38,566 bases of DNA from NCBI GenBank assembly GCA_003254885.1, contig QANT01003252.1, positions 1-38,566 on the forward strand, in the 5' to 3' direction. The notes beneath the pieces are model-generated. The model was given only the letters and a program-made list of their open reading frames with translations. It did not search any database and was not told where the DNA came from. Positions 12,400-23,400 of the stretch are shown piece after piece. Position 1 is the first letter of the stretch. Each line of letters starts with the position of its first letter. A program made the position numbers and the translations under genes. Source of the DNA: Purshia tridentata (taxonomy: Eukaryota; Streptophyta; Magnoliopsida; Rosales; Rosaceae).

Positions 12400-12470
12400 T
12401 TGGAAGGAATTGAACTCTAAACTTAACTTAATCTTAGCCCTCACCACTTGGATTAACTCCAAGAGCTAAA
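12400..12470 (-). repeat. SINE-like tRNA-derived fragment
   Basis: Read on the minus strand, CCAAGTGGTGAGG (12439-12451) resembles a degenerate RNA polymerase III A box, and AGAGTTCAATTCC (12406-12418) resembles a B box. The same 13-mer recurs at 20748-20760 in another B-box-like setting, which supports a dispersed repeat. Target-site duplications are not evident. Confidence 0.35.
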
Positions 12471-13016
12471 ATATTAAATATTAGTACTTATTTTGGCCGA
12501 TCAAGTCATTATTTATCTTAAAGAGGAGGATTTTAATTTGAAATATTTTTCAATATAATTAAGAAGAAAAATATCACTACATTGCAAGTTTTTTTTTTTG
12601 GGGGATTGAAACAACAAAATCCCCAGATTTCTTCATTATAAATATTCATATATTGAGGGATATCACAAGCTAGTTGGTATCACACAATATGTGTAGTCTA
12701 CACAATAATCTCAAAAAAAAAAAAAAAGGGATGGATTGAAAAAGAAAATAGTTGTTGGGTCATATTATATCTATCAAATATCAATTACCTCATCTATATT
12801 AATGTTGTTTAATATGGGAAAAGGATTTATAATATGATAATTCGTTGGCAAGAATGAATCATTTAAAATACCAAGTAAACGTTATATTTATCCTCGGTAA
12901 TCGTGATCGACTGGACATAATTATAAACTAATTAATATCATACCTGTAATCATGTGTTTGTCGTACATGCATAGAGAATTATATAAATCAATATATATGC
13001 TTGCATTGCATTCATA

Positions 13017-13107
13017 AAAGTGGTAATATATATATATATATATATGTCATGCTGTATTTAAAAGTGTTAATATATATGTCATGCGGTATTGAAAGTGGTA
13101 ATGCATG
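13017..13107. repeat. Degenerate tandem repeat, about 30-44 bp units
   Basis: Two and a half copies of a unit reading roughly AAAGTGGTAATATATATGTCATGCGGTATT. The first copy is lengthened by an expanded TA run. It lies upstream of copy B. Confidence 0.75.
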
Positions 13108-13164
13108 TATAAATTATCCTATTATATATTGCCTATTGATATGACAACTTTTTTGGTGTTTAAT

Positions 13165-13170
<6 letters not shown>

Positions 13171-13196
<26 letters not shown>
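13171..13196. repeat. (GA)13 microsatellite
   Basis: Uninterrupted GA dinucleotides, about 330 bases upstream of the copy B start codon. Confidence 0.95.
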
Positions 13197-13200
<4 letters not shown>

Positions 13201-13426
13201 TGTGTTATGTCGTTTATATGGTGGTGGGATTTGGCTAATTAATAATAATTTACGTAACGGGTATTTGTCATATATGTCAAATATATAGATATACCTTCAG
13301 AATTAAAAGAAACGTAAAGAATGTGTAGAAATAGCTGTAATGACAATGTTACAAACTATTGACCCGTAACTAGCGCAAATAATTACTTTTATATATATAT
13401 AGATTCCATATATATATATACACATG

Positions 13427-13437
13427 CATATTTAAGG
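13427..13437 (+). promoter_or_regulatory. TATA box of reductase copy B
   Basis: CATATTTAAGG lies 91 bases before the copy B start codon and resembles the TATATTTAAG of copy A. TA-rich microsatellites nearby give weaker alternatives. Confidence 0.5.
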
Positions 13438-13528
13438 CTTTAAGCTCCATCATATAGAACTTTAATCTGCAGCTATAACTGCTAGCTAATTAGCTAAATC
13501 TGACACGTACATAGAGAGCTACAGATCC

Positions 13529-16267
13529 ATGGAAGAAGTCGGATCAGGTACAGTTTGTGTAACTGGGGGAACAGGATATGTAGCTTCATGGCTTATTATG
13601 AGGCTTCTTCATCATGGTTATACCGTTCGAGCCACCATTAGATCCAACCCTTCTGGTACGTAATTAGAGGTTGTATGAGCCATATATGCCTATTGTAATT
13701 AATTTGTAAAGCTGTGTAGTGGTTTCTATATCGATCTGGTCAACCATATATGCACCAACACGTACTATATGCAGGCAAACATATATATGAGTAATATTTA
13801 GATAGTCATTAATTTGCAGTCTAGGCGGTTTTTCAGTACAGGACAAGGTAGTAATATATGGTTTGACCTATTATATATGTAGAATTATGTGTTCCATGAT
13901 TCCATCTTATTAGAATTTCCATTAGAGAAGGTAATAATGTGTTACAAATTAAAAACTGATATACATATCGATCTAACGTTACTCATTTATCTTGTCCATT
14001 TCCCTTCTACTATATATATTTTAGCTGAAAGCAAGAGAGACATAAGCTACCTAACAAACCTAGCAGGAGCCCAAGACCGACTCCAAATCTTCCATGCAGA
14101 TCTCAACCAACCCGAAACCTTCACCGCCGCCATCCAAGGCTGCACCGGCGTCTTCCACCTCGCTCACCCCATGGACGTTGACGGCAAAGAGCCCGAGCCA
14201 ACAGTCACCAACCGCGCCCTGCAAGGCACGCTGGGTATCTTAAAGGCATGCCTAAACTCCAACACAGTGAAACGCGTCGTTTACACTTCTAGCTTGGCCA
14301 CAGTGTTGTTCAACAGCAAGGGCCTCAGCGAAACAGATGAGTACACGTGGAGTGAGGTCGATGTTTGCAGAGGTAATGACATGGTGAGCTCTTCGTACTT
14401 GGTTTCCAAGACTGTGGTGGAGAGGACAGCTCTGGAGTTTGGAGAAAAGCATGGGTTGGATGTTGTCACTGTGGTTTTACCATTGGTTGTTGGGCCCTTC
14501 GTTTGTCCTAATGTTCCCGCTTCTGTCTACATGGCAATGGCCCCAATATTTGGTATTTCATTTCTTCTTTTACATATACCTACATATATAATTTATTATA
14601 TATCGTATAGGAAATGTTTTTTTGCTAGATTGGGTTCGGTATAACTTCTATGTAATGAGTTATATATTTATTGTGTCATTTCTCTATCTCTCTTACATGA
14701 TAGATTATTTGATGTTTAGAAAGATATACACATTGGGTATATACCCTCATATATAATATATTGGAAAGCTTTTTAGTGACGGGACCATATATTGATCTAG
14801 ATTTAGCTAGTCAAGCTAGCAACTCACACAAGCATCTATATGTTGTATTAAATACCTACGTGCTCTATATTGATGTACTAAGATTATGGGGTGTATTTTT
14901 TTTTCAAAGTCTAAAAAGAAAAATCCCCTTATTGGTTGGTCCACTTAAAAAAAATAACACAGTGACAAGCCGAGGTCCACTTTAATGAGCCGAGCACTAG
15001 GCATCTTGACCGAGCACTTGAAAATTGTCATTATAAGACAAATCATTGCTATTGTGTGATAGTGACTATTTTGAATTGAAAAAATATTCTATAAAACAAT
15101 GGCAATTTTTCAAGTTTTCAAAAAAAAAATTTACCAAGCACTCAGTGCAAACAATTTAGAAAAAATATAATGTGGGCATTATTATTTGTACAAATTAGAC
15201 TATTTGATATTGCAATCTTTTGTGGGCTTTTTTATTTGTACAAAGAGTCCAAAAGTGAATTTTAGAGTAATTTAGTTTAAGATTATTTATTATAAATTAA
15301 ATTTTTTATAGGATATATAAATTCTTACATATAATAAGTGTATACAACATATTATCACAATAAGTGGGTAATCACATAATCACCATGCATGTAAGGAGTT
15401 TATTGTGAGAAATTTTGGATGTATACACTCACTGCATGAAAAAAAAAATTTTCTTTTTTTATCCTTAGAAATTAGATCAATTTACATCCTTGTTTTTGGA
15501 GTATGTAAAACATGACGTACCTAAGTAGCAAATATGATTGAAATATTATCGATGTTTCTTCCTAACTTTTGCTTAATTTGTTAGTAATTATCTTTTATAT
15601 ACATATGTATTCAGGTGACCAGGATCAATGTAAATGTCTTATTAGCACATATATATGGTGCACATAGAAGATGTGGCAAGTGCTCATATATTCATTCTTG
15701 AATACCCCAATGCCAAAGGGAGGTTCATTTGTTCGTCGGTCCAAACAACGATTCATGAATTATACGATTTTCTTCCCGCAAGATATCCAGAAATTCAAAT
15801 ACCAATACCAAAGTAAGATTAATCATTTCTCCCCCAATATTAATTCTTATAAGACAAATGTGGTCTATAAGTTGATGATTGATTCATAATGAATCTTCTA
15901 CCATTTAACGATTAAAAATGATCAATAAACTTACTTGATGTATACTGTATAATGAATTTCATACCAATCAACGGTTTATAATCACTCGTACTCACATGAA
16001 CAACTAACACTAACAAAATTTATTCTTGTCAATATACTTCATATGCTCTATTATGATATTGGCAAATATTCTAAGGCCTCTCACTCTCTTCTTATAACCT
16101 TTTTCTTCTTAATTTTTCCTTTCAGTCAGTTAAAGGAGATCAAAGGCTACAAAGGATCAAATGTGTCATCAATGAAACTGTTGAATACTGGGTTCAAGTT
16201 CAAATACGGCCTTGGTGAGATGTTTGATGGCGCTATTCAATGCTGCAAAAAGAAGGGTTTTCTTTAA
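13529..16267 (+). pseudogene. NAD(P)-dependent reductase, DFR/vestitone-reductase type, frameshifted (copy B)
   Basis: Same family and gene structure as copies A and C. Exons: 13529-13655, 14025-14552, 15615-15812, 16126-16267 (127, 528, 198 and 142 nt), all GT-AG. The coenzyme loop GGTGYVA is at 13-19, and YLVSK gives Tyr167 and Lys171, so the N-terminal catalytic half is intact. Exon 3 is 198 nt against 196 in both neighbours. An extra AT in the run at 15649-15656 shifts the frame and gives a TAG at 15665-15667, near codon 236. Beyond it the correct frame continues without stops (VHIEDVASAHIFI onward, through exon 4 to FL and TAA). Using the next downstream AG as acceptor restores the phase but meets a TAA at once. 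The undisturbed product would be 330 aa. This is either a recent pseudogene, an allele, or a sequence error in a dinucleotide run. Exon 2 is clearly more GC-rich than in its neighbours. Confidence 0.75.
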
Positions 16268-17558
16268 TTCATGTTTGGAACAAGGTAAATAGGATTGTAA
16301 TTAACCCTCATCTACTGAATAACTAATTGAAGAATCCTATCCACATTCTCTAATTTACTTTTTCCACCAACTTTCTTCTTTAATATTCTCATTCCAAAAT
16401 ATAAATTTATGATCAAAATCATTCATTTTTTTAATATAATTAAGAAATCATCTCTGTAAAAATTTAATTAAATCAGAAATTGTTTGATAAAATTTGATTC
16501 ACCAACGTTTTTTGATTAGTTGATTTTTTACAAAAATAATCTTCAATTAATTATCTAAAAAATAAACAGTTCTGATCATAAAAATAAAATATGAAATGTG
16601 AATAATAAAAGAGAAAAGCAATAAATAAAGAGGATTAATTGAAGAATGTAAATTACATTCCCTAAATAATTTTACTTTTCCACCATCTTAATTTTGATCG
16701 ATTCGATTTATTGCTATTGGGTCCTGCGCGATTAATTAACTTAGGCAGCGGTCGGAACAGGACCATGGGTCTAAGTATAGGCAGGCCAACAAGCTAGCCC
16801 ACGATCTGTGACCCTGTGGCCCATCAACCTAATTAAAAAACATGATTTTTTTTCTACTGGTATTAAATATTTATTACAAATTAAAGTTTAGTTCTTATTA
16901 TGTTTATTTTTTTATCGAAATTTTATAAGTTTTTTTTTTTTTAAATAAAGTTCTTTCTGCCACATCAAACAATAAGTAAGATGTCATTGTGTATTTTTTT
17001 CAGACACAAACACAAACACATCAAACAAAACTCAACAATGTGAGACACTCGATCTAAATTTCAGTATTATCATGGAAATGACAAAAATGGGCTATAAGTT
17101 ATAACATCAGCGATCTTTATTATTATTTATCTTTTGTTCAAATCAAATCCTAAACTTATCTCTTTTATCTCACTATCCCAATAAGTCCACCAAACCCAGG
17201 ATAAGTGGCTCTAGTTGTGTGAACTGTCAACGATACCTTTTCCCTTTTCCCTTACCCTTTTTCCTTGGTAATCATGGTTGGTTTAGGGGGAGCCCTCTTT
17301 AATTAATTTTCACTGCTATTATTGTTTATAACGCATATCAAGTCCAGCAAACAGAGAGAAAGTCTAGCACGTTAATTACAATATATTGCTTTTCCAAAAC
17401 AGGGATGAAATTATGGCTTTCCCACTCATAAAGTTACTGAAAAATAGTAAGTGAAAAAAATTCCTCACCTAAATAAGATGGGGGTGCCTGTATATCTTGA
17501 GAATGCAATGAGCAAATGAACCAGACTTGTGAAATTAAAGGCACAGAGAGAGATCGAT
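16268..17558. other. Spacer between reductase copies B and C
   Basis: AT-rich DNA, with a more GC-rich patch at about 16720-16830 that I cannot assign. A TATA-like CTAAATAAG lies at 17469-17477, about 80 bases before the copy C start. No coding sequence was recognised. Confidence 0.6.
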
Positions 17559-19244
17559 ATGGAGGGAGAGAAAGGTACAGTGTGTGTAACCGGTGGTTCA
17601 GGGTACATAGGGTCCTGGCTGATTATGAGGCTTCTTGATCATGGCTACTCTGTCAATACCACTGTCAGATCAGACCCAGGTAAAGCCAACTTCACTTGCT
17701 TGCATGTCAACCCATATATTTTTAATGGAGGCTTTCTCTTCTGCATGCGTGCTATCTTGTGGGATTTTCATTTTCATAAGGTCAAGTGAATTGTGAAGTT
17801 AAACAATTGACAAATTTCAATGTTGATTTATTGACTAGTTGATTTTGTTTATGTTTCTGCACCATGTGCCAAGACACTATGGGTGTATATCTGTTTATGT
17901 TGTTCTGCTTCACACATAACACACAGAAACTCAAGTTTGGCTCAACTATAGTGAAGCCTTTACTCTCTTTCTTTTGTCTTGTTATATATCCAAGGCACTT
18001 ATTTAGTGTGTACATGAATATATAGCAAATCTTAACAATTTTTGTACAACCAGAGCGAAAAAAAGATGTGAGCTTCCTCACAAGTCTACCAGGAGCGTCC
18101 GAAAGGCTCCGAATCTTCAACGCGGATCTCAGTGAACCAGAAAGTTTCAGCGCAGCCATTGAAGGATGCATCGGAGTGTTCCATGTTGCCACTCCAGTTG
18201 ATTTCGAAGACAAGGAGCCTGAAGAAGTAGTGACCAAAAGAACAATTGATGGAGCCCTTGGCATTCTAAAGGTGTGCCTAAATTCGAAAACAGTGAAGCG
18301 AGTTGTATACACTTCTAGTGCATCTGCTGTCGTGTTTAGCAGCAAGGATGTAGAAGAAATGGATGAGAGTTTCTGGAGTGACATAGATTACATTAAAGCT
18401 GTAAAGCCATATGCAGGCTCGTACACGATTTCAAAGACATCAACAGAGAAGGCAGTTCTTGAATTTTCGGAGAATTATGGATTGGATGTTGTGACAATCA
18501 TTCCTTCTTTTGTTGTTGGCCCCTTCATTTGTCCTAAGTTCCCTGGCTCCGTTCATACTGTATTGGCTCTGGTCTTAGGTAAGTATATATTTATCATTCT
18601 TTAAGAGTTGGTTACTAAGAAATGCTCACCTTTTAAGGACATTTGGGAAATGAATTTTGCAGATAGAACATTCCAAACATGAAAAAAATGATTTAAAATA
18701 TAAATCTTTTAAAAGTTAAAGAATTTATCTGATCCCAAAGTCCAAATACACTCTAAATAAGCTTCTCTGTATCATGTTTAATGCAGGTTACAGGGATCAA
18801 TATAGTTACCTTACCAATGCATCTATGGTGCATGTAGATGATGTTGCCAGAGCTCACATTTTCCTTCTTGAACATCCTGATGCAAAGGGGAGGTACAATT
18901 GTTCATCAGATGTCATAACGCTTGAAAAAATGGCCGATTTGCTTCATGCCAAATACCCGGAATGTCAGATACCCTCAGTAGAGTGAGTAATATTAAACCA
19001 TTCTTGTTCATTTTACTTGAGTCTCTTTTTGTGTCAGTCTCAAAATTGAAAACAAAAATGTCTTGTTCTTTTTTTCTTGGTTGGTTCTATCTTTTTGTGC
19101 AGGTTCTTAAAGGAATTTGAAGGTCATAAAGTTCCTAGTCTGTCATCAAAGAAGCTCTTGGCTTCTGGTTTCAAATTTAAGTATGGGGTTGATGAGATGT
19201 TCCGTGATGCAATTCAATGCTGCAAAGAAAAGGGTTATCTGTAG
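17559..19244 (+). CDS. NAD(P)-dependent reductase, DFR/vestitone-reductase type (copy C)
   Basis: Third member of the tandem array, encoding a cytosolic NADPH-dependent SDR108E reductase. Exons: 17559-17679, 18054-18578, 18787-18982, 19103-19244 (121, 525, 196 and 142 nt), GT-AG borders, 327 aa. The chosen ATG gives [13 protein letters not shown], colinear with copies A and B; the reading frame runs further upstream but without family similarity. The coenzyme loop GGSGYIG is at 12-18, the catalytic Ser in YTSSAS at about 128-129, and YTISK gives Tyr164 and Lys168. At the active-site wall it reads [11 protein letters not shown], the form common in DFR and vestitone reductase, whereas copies A and B have His in place of that Thr (FHVAHP, FHLAHP). 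Copies may therefore differ in substrate, which is inference. All key residues are present and the gene looks functional. Confidence 0.94.
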
Positions 19245-19270
19245 TTCCTTTCCCGGCATTAATTATAAGG

Positions 19271-19301
<31 letters not shown>
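19271..19301. repeat. (TA)15 microsatellite
   Basis: Uninterrupted TA repeat just after the stop codon of reductase copy C, probably within its 3' UTR. Confidence 0.95.
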
Positions 19302-19307
<6 letters not shown>

Positions 19308-20287
19308 GATTCTATGCATGCAAGTTTGAATAAGTTTGCTACTATTACAGACGATCATCCCCATGTTAATTGGATGGGAAAGGAACTTTCTATGTTTGAT
19401 ACCATATATTGTATACACTAAAAAATTTTGGGTCTGTCAGTATGAATGAAATGGTTGACATTTGAATGGTTAATTGGTTAGTGAGTGGTGATGACCAACA
19501 AAATCTAGAATATATGCAACTGCAGGTCAATATGTACTATTCATCATGTTAAGAGGCAAAAGCTTGCCCTTATTTTACTAATAGGGAATGTTCAGATTTC
19601 AACTTTCAAGTTCAGCATTGGGCATTGGTTGGGTGTATGCACATTATCAAAGACAAATAAATGGTGAGGAATGGTAACAATCTTCTTCCAATCCTGTCCA
19701 TTATTAAATTTTTCAAGAGAAGATGTTACAAAATTTAACTTTTGTTTCCGCATTTTCTTTTATGAAAGTAGAGCATTCAATTTAAAATCAATTTATAATA
19801 AAATTAATTCACAATAAGTGCTGGTCCCATCCTAATGTAGATTAGCAAAGAATCCAAATTTCATTCCAATATAGTGTATGTTTGTTTTTGCGCTTGAAAC
19901 CTGCCATCCAAAAAAAAAAACAATTAAGAATGTGTGGGAAGACGGTCACACAAAAATCAATTCACAATTCCTAAAGAGTGAGGTTAGCAAAATTTAAAAT
20001 TTAAAAATCAATTTATGATTAATTATTTGATGATTATATATTGAATATTCATATTATTAATTTTTTATTACAAAGGAGGAGATGCATGCATGCATGGAGA
20101 TGGAGGGATTCGAATCAGACGGGGGGTTATGAACAAGGATAATTTGAAAGAAAGAAGGCGAAAACGCCGTCGTGTTTCATATTTAGTAGTAATTAAACGA
20201 GGCCTTTGCTTGACCGAAAAGAGCGAAACATAAAACTAAATTAACGTTCTCTTTGACACGTCCAAGCACCCTGTAAAGGACCTTCTC

Positions 20288-20295
20288 TTTCCCGC
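20288..20295 (+). promoter_or_regulatory. E2F-type motif TTTCCCGC upstream of KEULE
   Basis: An exact match to the plant E2F consensus TTTSSCGC, 181 bases before the start codon of a gene needed for cytokinesis. An 8-mer match can arise by chance, so its function is inferred. Confidence 0.35.
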
Positions 20296-20359
20296 TGCTT
20301 TCTCGCCCTCCAGAACTCAACTGAACCTTCTCCTCTCGCTTCCTCTCCCTCTCTTTCTC

Positions 20360-20387
20360 CCTCCATCTCTCTCTCTCTCTCTCTCAC
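20360..20387. repeat. CT-rich leader / microsatellite
   Basis: CTCTCT repeat in the probable 5' UTR of the KEULE gene. Y-patch or CT-rich leaders are common at plant promoters without a clear TATA box, and none is evident here. Confidence 0.6.
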
Positions 20388-20475
20388 TTCAGATTCTGAA
20401 TGCTTCATCAATTTATCTTCTTTTTTTGTGGTTGTTGAATTTGAAACCGAATAATCTGCTGTTGCTGCTACGACA

Positions 20476-23400
20476 ATGTCGTTTTCAGATTCTGAGTCGT
20501 CTTCTCATGGCGGAGGCCCAGAGTACAAGGCTTTCGGTCAATTCAGCCGCGACCGTAAGCTCTCTCTCTCTCTCACCATCCTTTTGCGTTCGTTCACATT
20601 CTTTCTTTTCCGTTTGATTCCTGAGAAATTGAAAGAGCTGGGAAATAAACGGCATTAAGGCTCTGAATTCTGGTTCACCTTAGGCACGTCTTTCTTTTTT
20701 TTTATAATAAAAGTAATCGAAACCTGAACCTATCTTATACCACCTATCCTCACCACTTGGGCAGCACCTTTCTTTTCCAATAAAATGTATTTGAGGAATT
20801 GAAATTTAAGTCTTAAGTTGATCCTATTTTATCTTTGGAATTTTCGATAAAAATGAGAAATGCATGGTTTTGTAACTCACATGATTTTATCTTTGGATTG
20901 GGTTTGTAGGTTTATTGCATGAAATGCTTGGATCAACCAGAACAGAGGGTTCCAAGTCTTGGAAGGTGTGTTCAATGCAGTGTTTATATTTTAATTTTTC
21001 TTAAGAAGTTATGCTTCTTTTGTTTGTTGTGGTATTTTATAATTATTATTTATTTGGCTATGTGAAACTTGAAGTATTTACTGTGGAATGACTTTTAATT
21101 GATTATACTGTGTTTGTTTTAATTATCCTTATTTGAAATTTTTCCCCCCCAGGTGTTCATCATGGATAAAGTAACAGTGAAAGTCATGTCCCATTCATGT
21201 AAAATGGCAGATATCACAGACCAAGAAATTTCATGTGAGCACAACCTTAAATATGGAGAATGTACATTCTATTCTAACTAACTTGGCACAAACATTTCTT
21301 AAGCAACGTACCATTCAAATGTTGGAGTTCACTGAGATGGCTACGTTGTACATATCATTGTTTATTATCTCTGCTATGGCATCTTAAATTTAGAAATATT
21401 GTCATGACGTGTTATGCATTTATTTTCAATTGGAACTTACTAGAAACTGATTCTCTTTTATTGCAGTGGTGGAAGACCTTTTCCGGAGGAGGGAACCATT
21501 GCCGTCCATGGATGTTGTTTATTTCGTCCAGCCATCAAAAGAGAAGTACAGTATTTTAAAACATACAGTCATTAATTCCTTCCTTATAATTATTTATGCT
21601 TCTACAGAAAACTATGGAAGACTGTTGATCTGTAGAAATAAATTTCTTAAAGAATCTGTACAAGTTTTATAGTCAATATAGATGAGACACATGAAATCTC
21701 AGCGTCAGATTTTATTACGGCGCAATGTGCTTGCCATCATGCAAAGACTTAAGATGGCAAATTAAAAAATATACCAATTATTTTCCTTAATAAGCTTTAG
21801 GATTCACAATTGCATTCTTTTTCTTATTTATCAACTTCCAGATGAAACAGAAGAGGTGTGAGAAGTTTCATGAGACTGGAAGTTTCATTTTTTGCATGGA
21901 GTATTTTTAACCCTATCTCTTGCTACTATGCAGTATTGTCATGTTCTTGTCTGACATGTCTGGAAGGGAGCCTTTATACAGGAAGTATGAGAAGGATTCC
22001 TGTTTTTTTCAAATTTTAGCTTGTATCACTTATATGTTCAAAACAGCATTATTCTTATTGTGGTTTTCTGTTGTTTTCTTGTCCATTTTTGTTTCTGGTT
22101 TCAGAGCATTTGTATTTTTCAGTTCACCTATCCCGAAAGAATTAGTAAATCACATAAAGTGTGATACAAGTGTTTTACCCCGCATAGGTGCATTGAGAGA
22201 GGTATTTACCTTTGTTATTGCTCGCTACATAAAATGGTTTTTTGACTTTTTAATTCAAAGTCTTGTCTGATCTATTTCTTTCTTGGAGCAGATGAATTTG
22301 GAATACTTTCCTATAGATAGTCAGGTATTTTTATAATATTTGGTCTCTCATTGTTTATGCATGGTTTATCAATGGCTTCACATCCATTTTTTCACAGTAA
22401 TTCACTATTCACTGAGATCCCTTTAATTCAGGCCTTTACCACTGATCAAGATACGGCATTGGAGGAGCTCTTTGGTGATGTTGGGAATTCTCGCAAATTC
22501 GTTGCTTGCTTGAACACAATGGCAACACGACTGGCCACTGTTTTTGCTTCAATGAAGGTGTCATTTTTATAATTTATATTGTTGTTTGGGATTATGCCTT
22601 ATCTTACATGTGACCTCTACTTAGATGCTGTAATATAGTAACAACATAGTTGGTTACTTTTTTTATTTTTGGAAACAATGAGTTTTAAATGTTCTTTTTG
22701 GCTGAAAATGTCTAAACAAGTTTGCATTGTCTCAGGAGCTTCCAATTGTGCGGTACCGTGCTGCCAAGACAGTGGACGCTTCCGAAGAAGCAACGCCTCG
22801 TGATTTAGTTCCTGAAAAGCTTGCTGCTGCTGTTTGGGACCTCATTTCAAAATATAAATCTTCTATTCCCAACTTTCCACAGACTGAAACATGCGAGCTG
22901 CTCATCTTGGATAGATCTATTGATCAGGTTATTATCCATTGTCCTGTTCTGGCCAGCCATTTTTACTTTTTCTGTATGCTCTTATATTTTGATTTGTTCA
23001 ATGTGCTGGACTCGTTTGAATAGATTGCTCCTGTCATACATGAATGGACATACGATGCTATGTGTCACGATTTACTGGATATGGAAGGAAACAAATACAT
23101 GCATGAGGTATGCCTTGCTGTTGCTTTTTATAACTTTTCTGTTTTGTTTTGATATTTATTTCTAGTTGCAGTTTTTTCTCTCCCTAGATACATGAATAAC
23201 AGATACTGTATATTAGGTTCCTAGCAAAACTGGTGGTGATCCTGAGAGAAAGGAGGTCATTTTGGATGATAATGATCCAGTCTGGCTTGACCTTCGCCAT
23301 TCACACATAGCAGATGTATATTTCATGATTTCAAACTTTCATTTACATGAGTATATTATAAGGGATCCAGATCCTCTGCTAAGTTATGCTAGTCTTTTAA

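Larger units (their letters stand above)
11858..13528. other. Spacer between reductase copies A and B
   Basis: AT-rich intergenic DNA. It holds a SINE-like fragment on the minus strand (about 12400-12470), a degenerate AT-rich tandem repeat (13017-13107), a GA microsatellite (13171-13196), and the copy B promoter with CATATTTAAGG at 13427-13437. No coding sequence or reductase remnant was recognised. Confidence 0.6.
19245..20475. other. Spacer, reductase copy C / KEULE, with KEULE promoter
   Basis: It begins with a TA microsatellite in the probable copy C 3' UTR and continues as AT-rich DNA. Near the right end lie a CATGCATGCATG run (about 20093-20105, RY-type motif), a CACGTC core near 20257, an E2F-like TTTCCCGC (20288-20295) and a CT-rich leader (about 20330-20390). 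These make up the likely promoter and 5' UTR of the KEULE gene. No coding sequence was recognised. Confidence 0.55.

Noticed and set aside
15671-15889. Open frame over copy B exon 3 and beyond
   Set aside because: It is in a frame that does not give reductase sequence and runs into the intron.
17529-17558. Upstream extension of copy C exon 1
   Set aside because: The frame is open but begins without an ATG matching the family, and the extra residues are absent from copies A and B.
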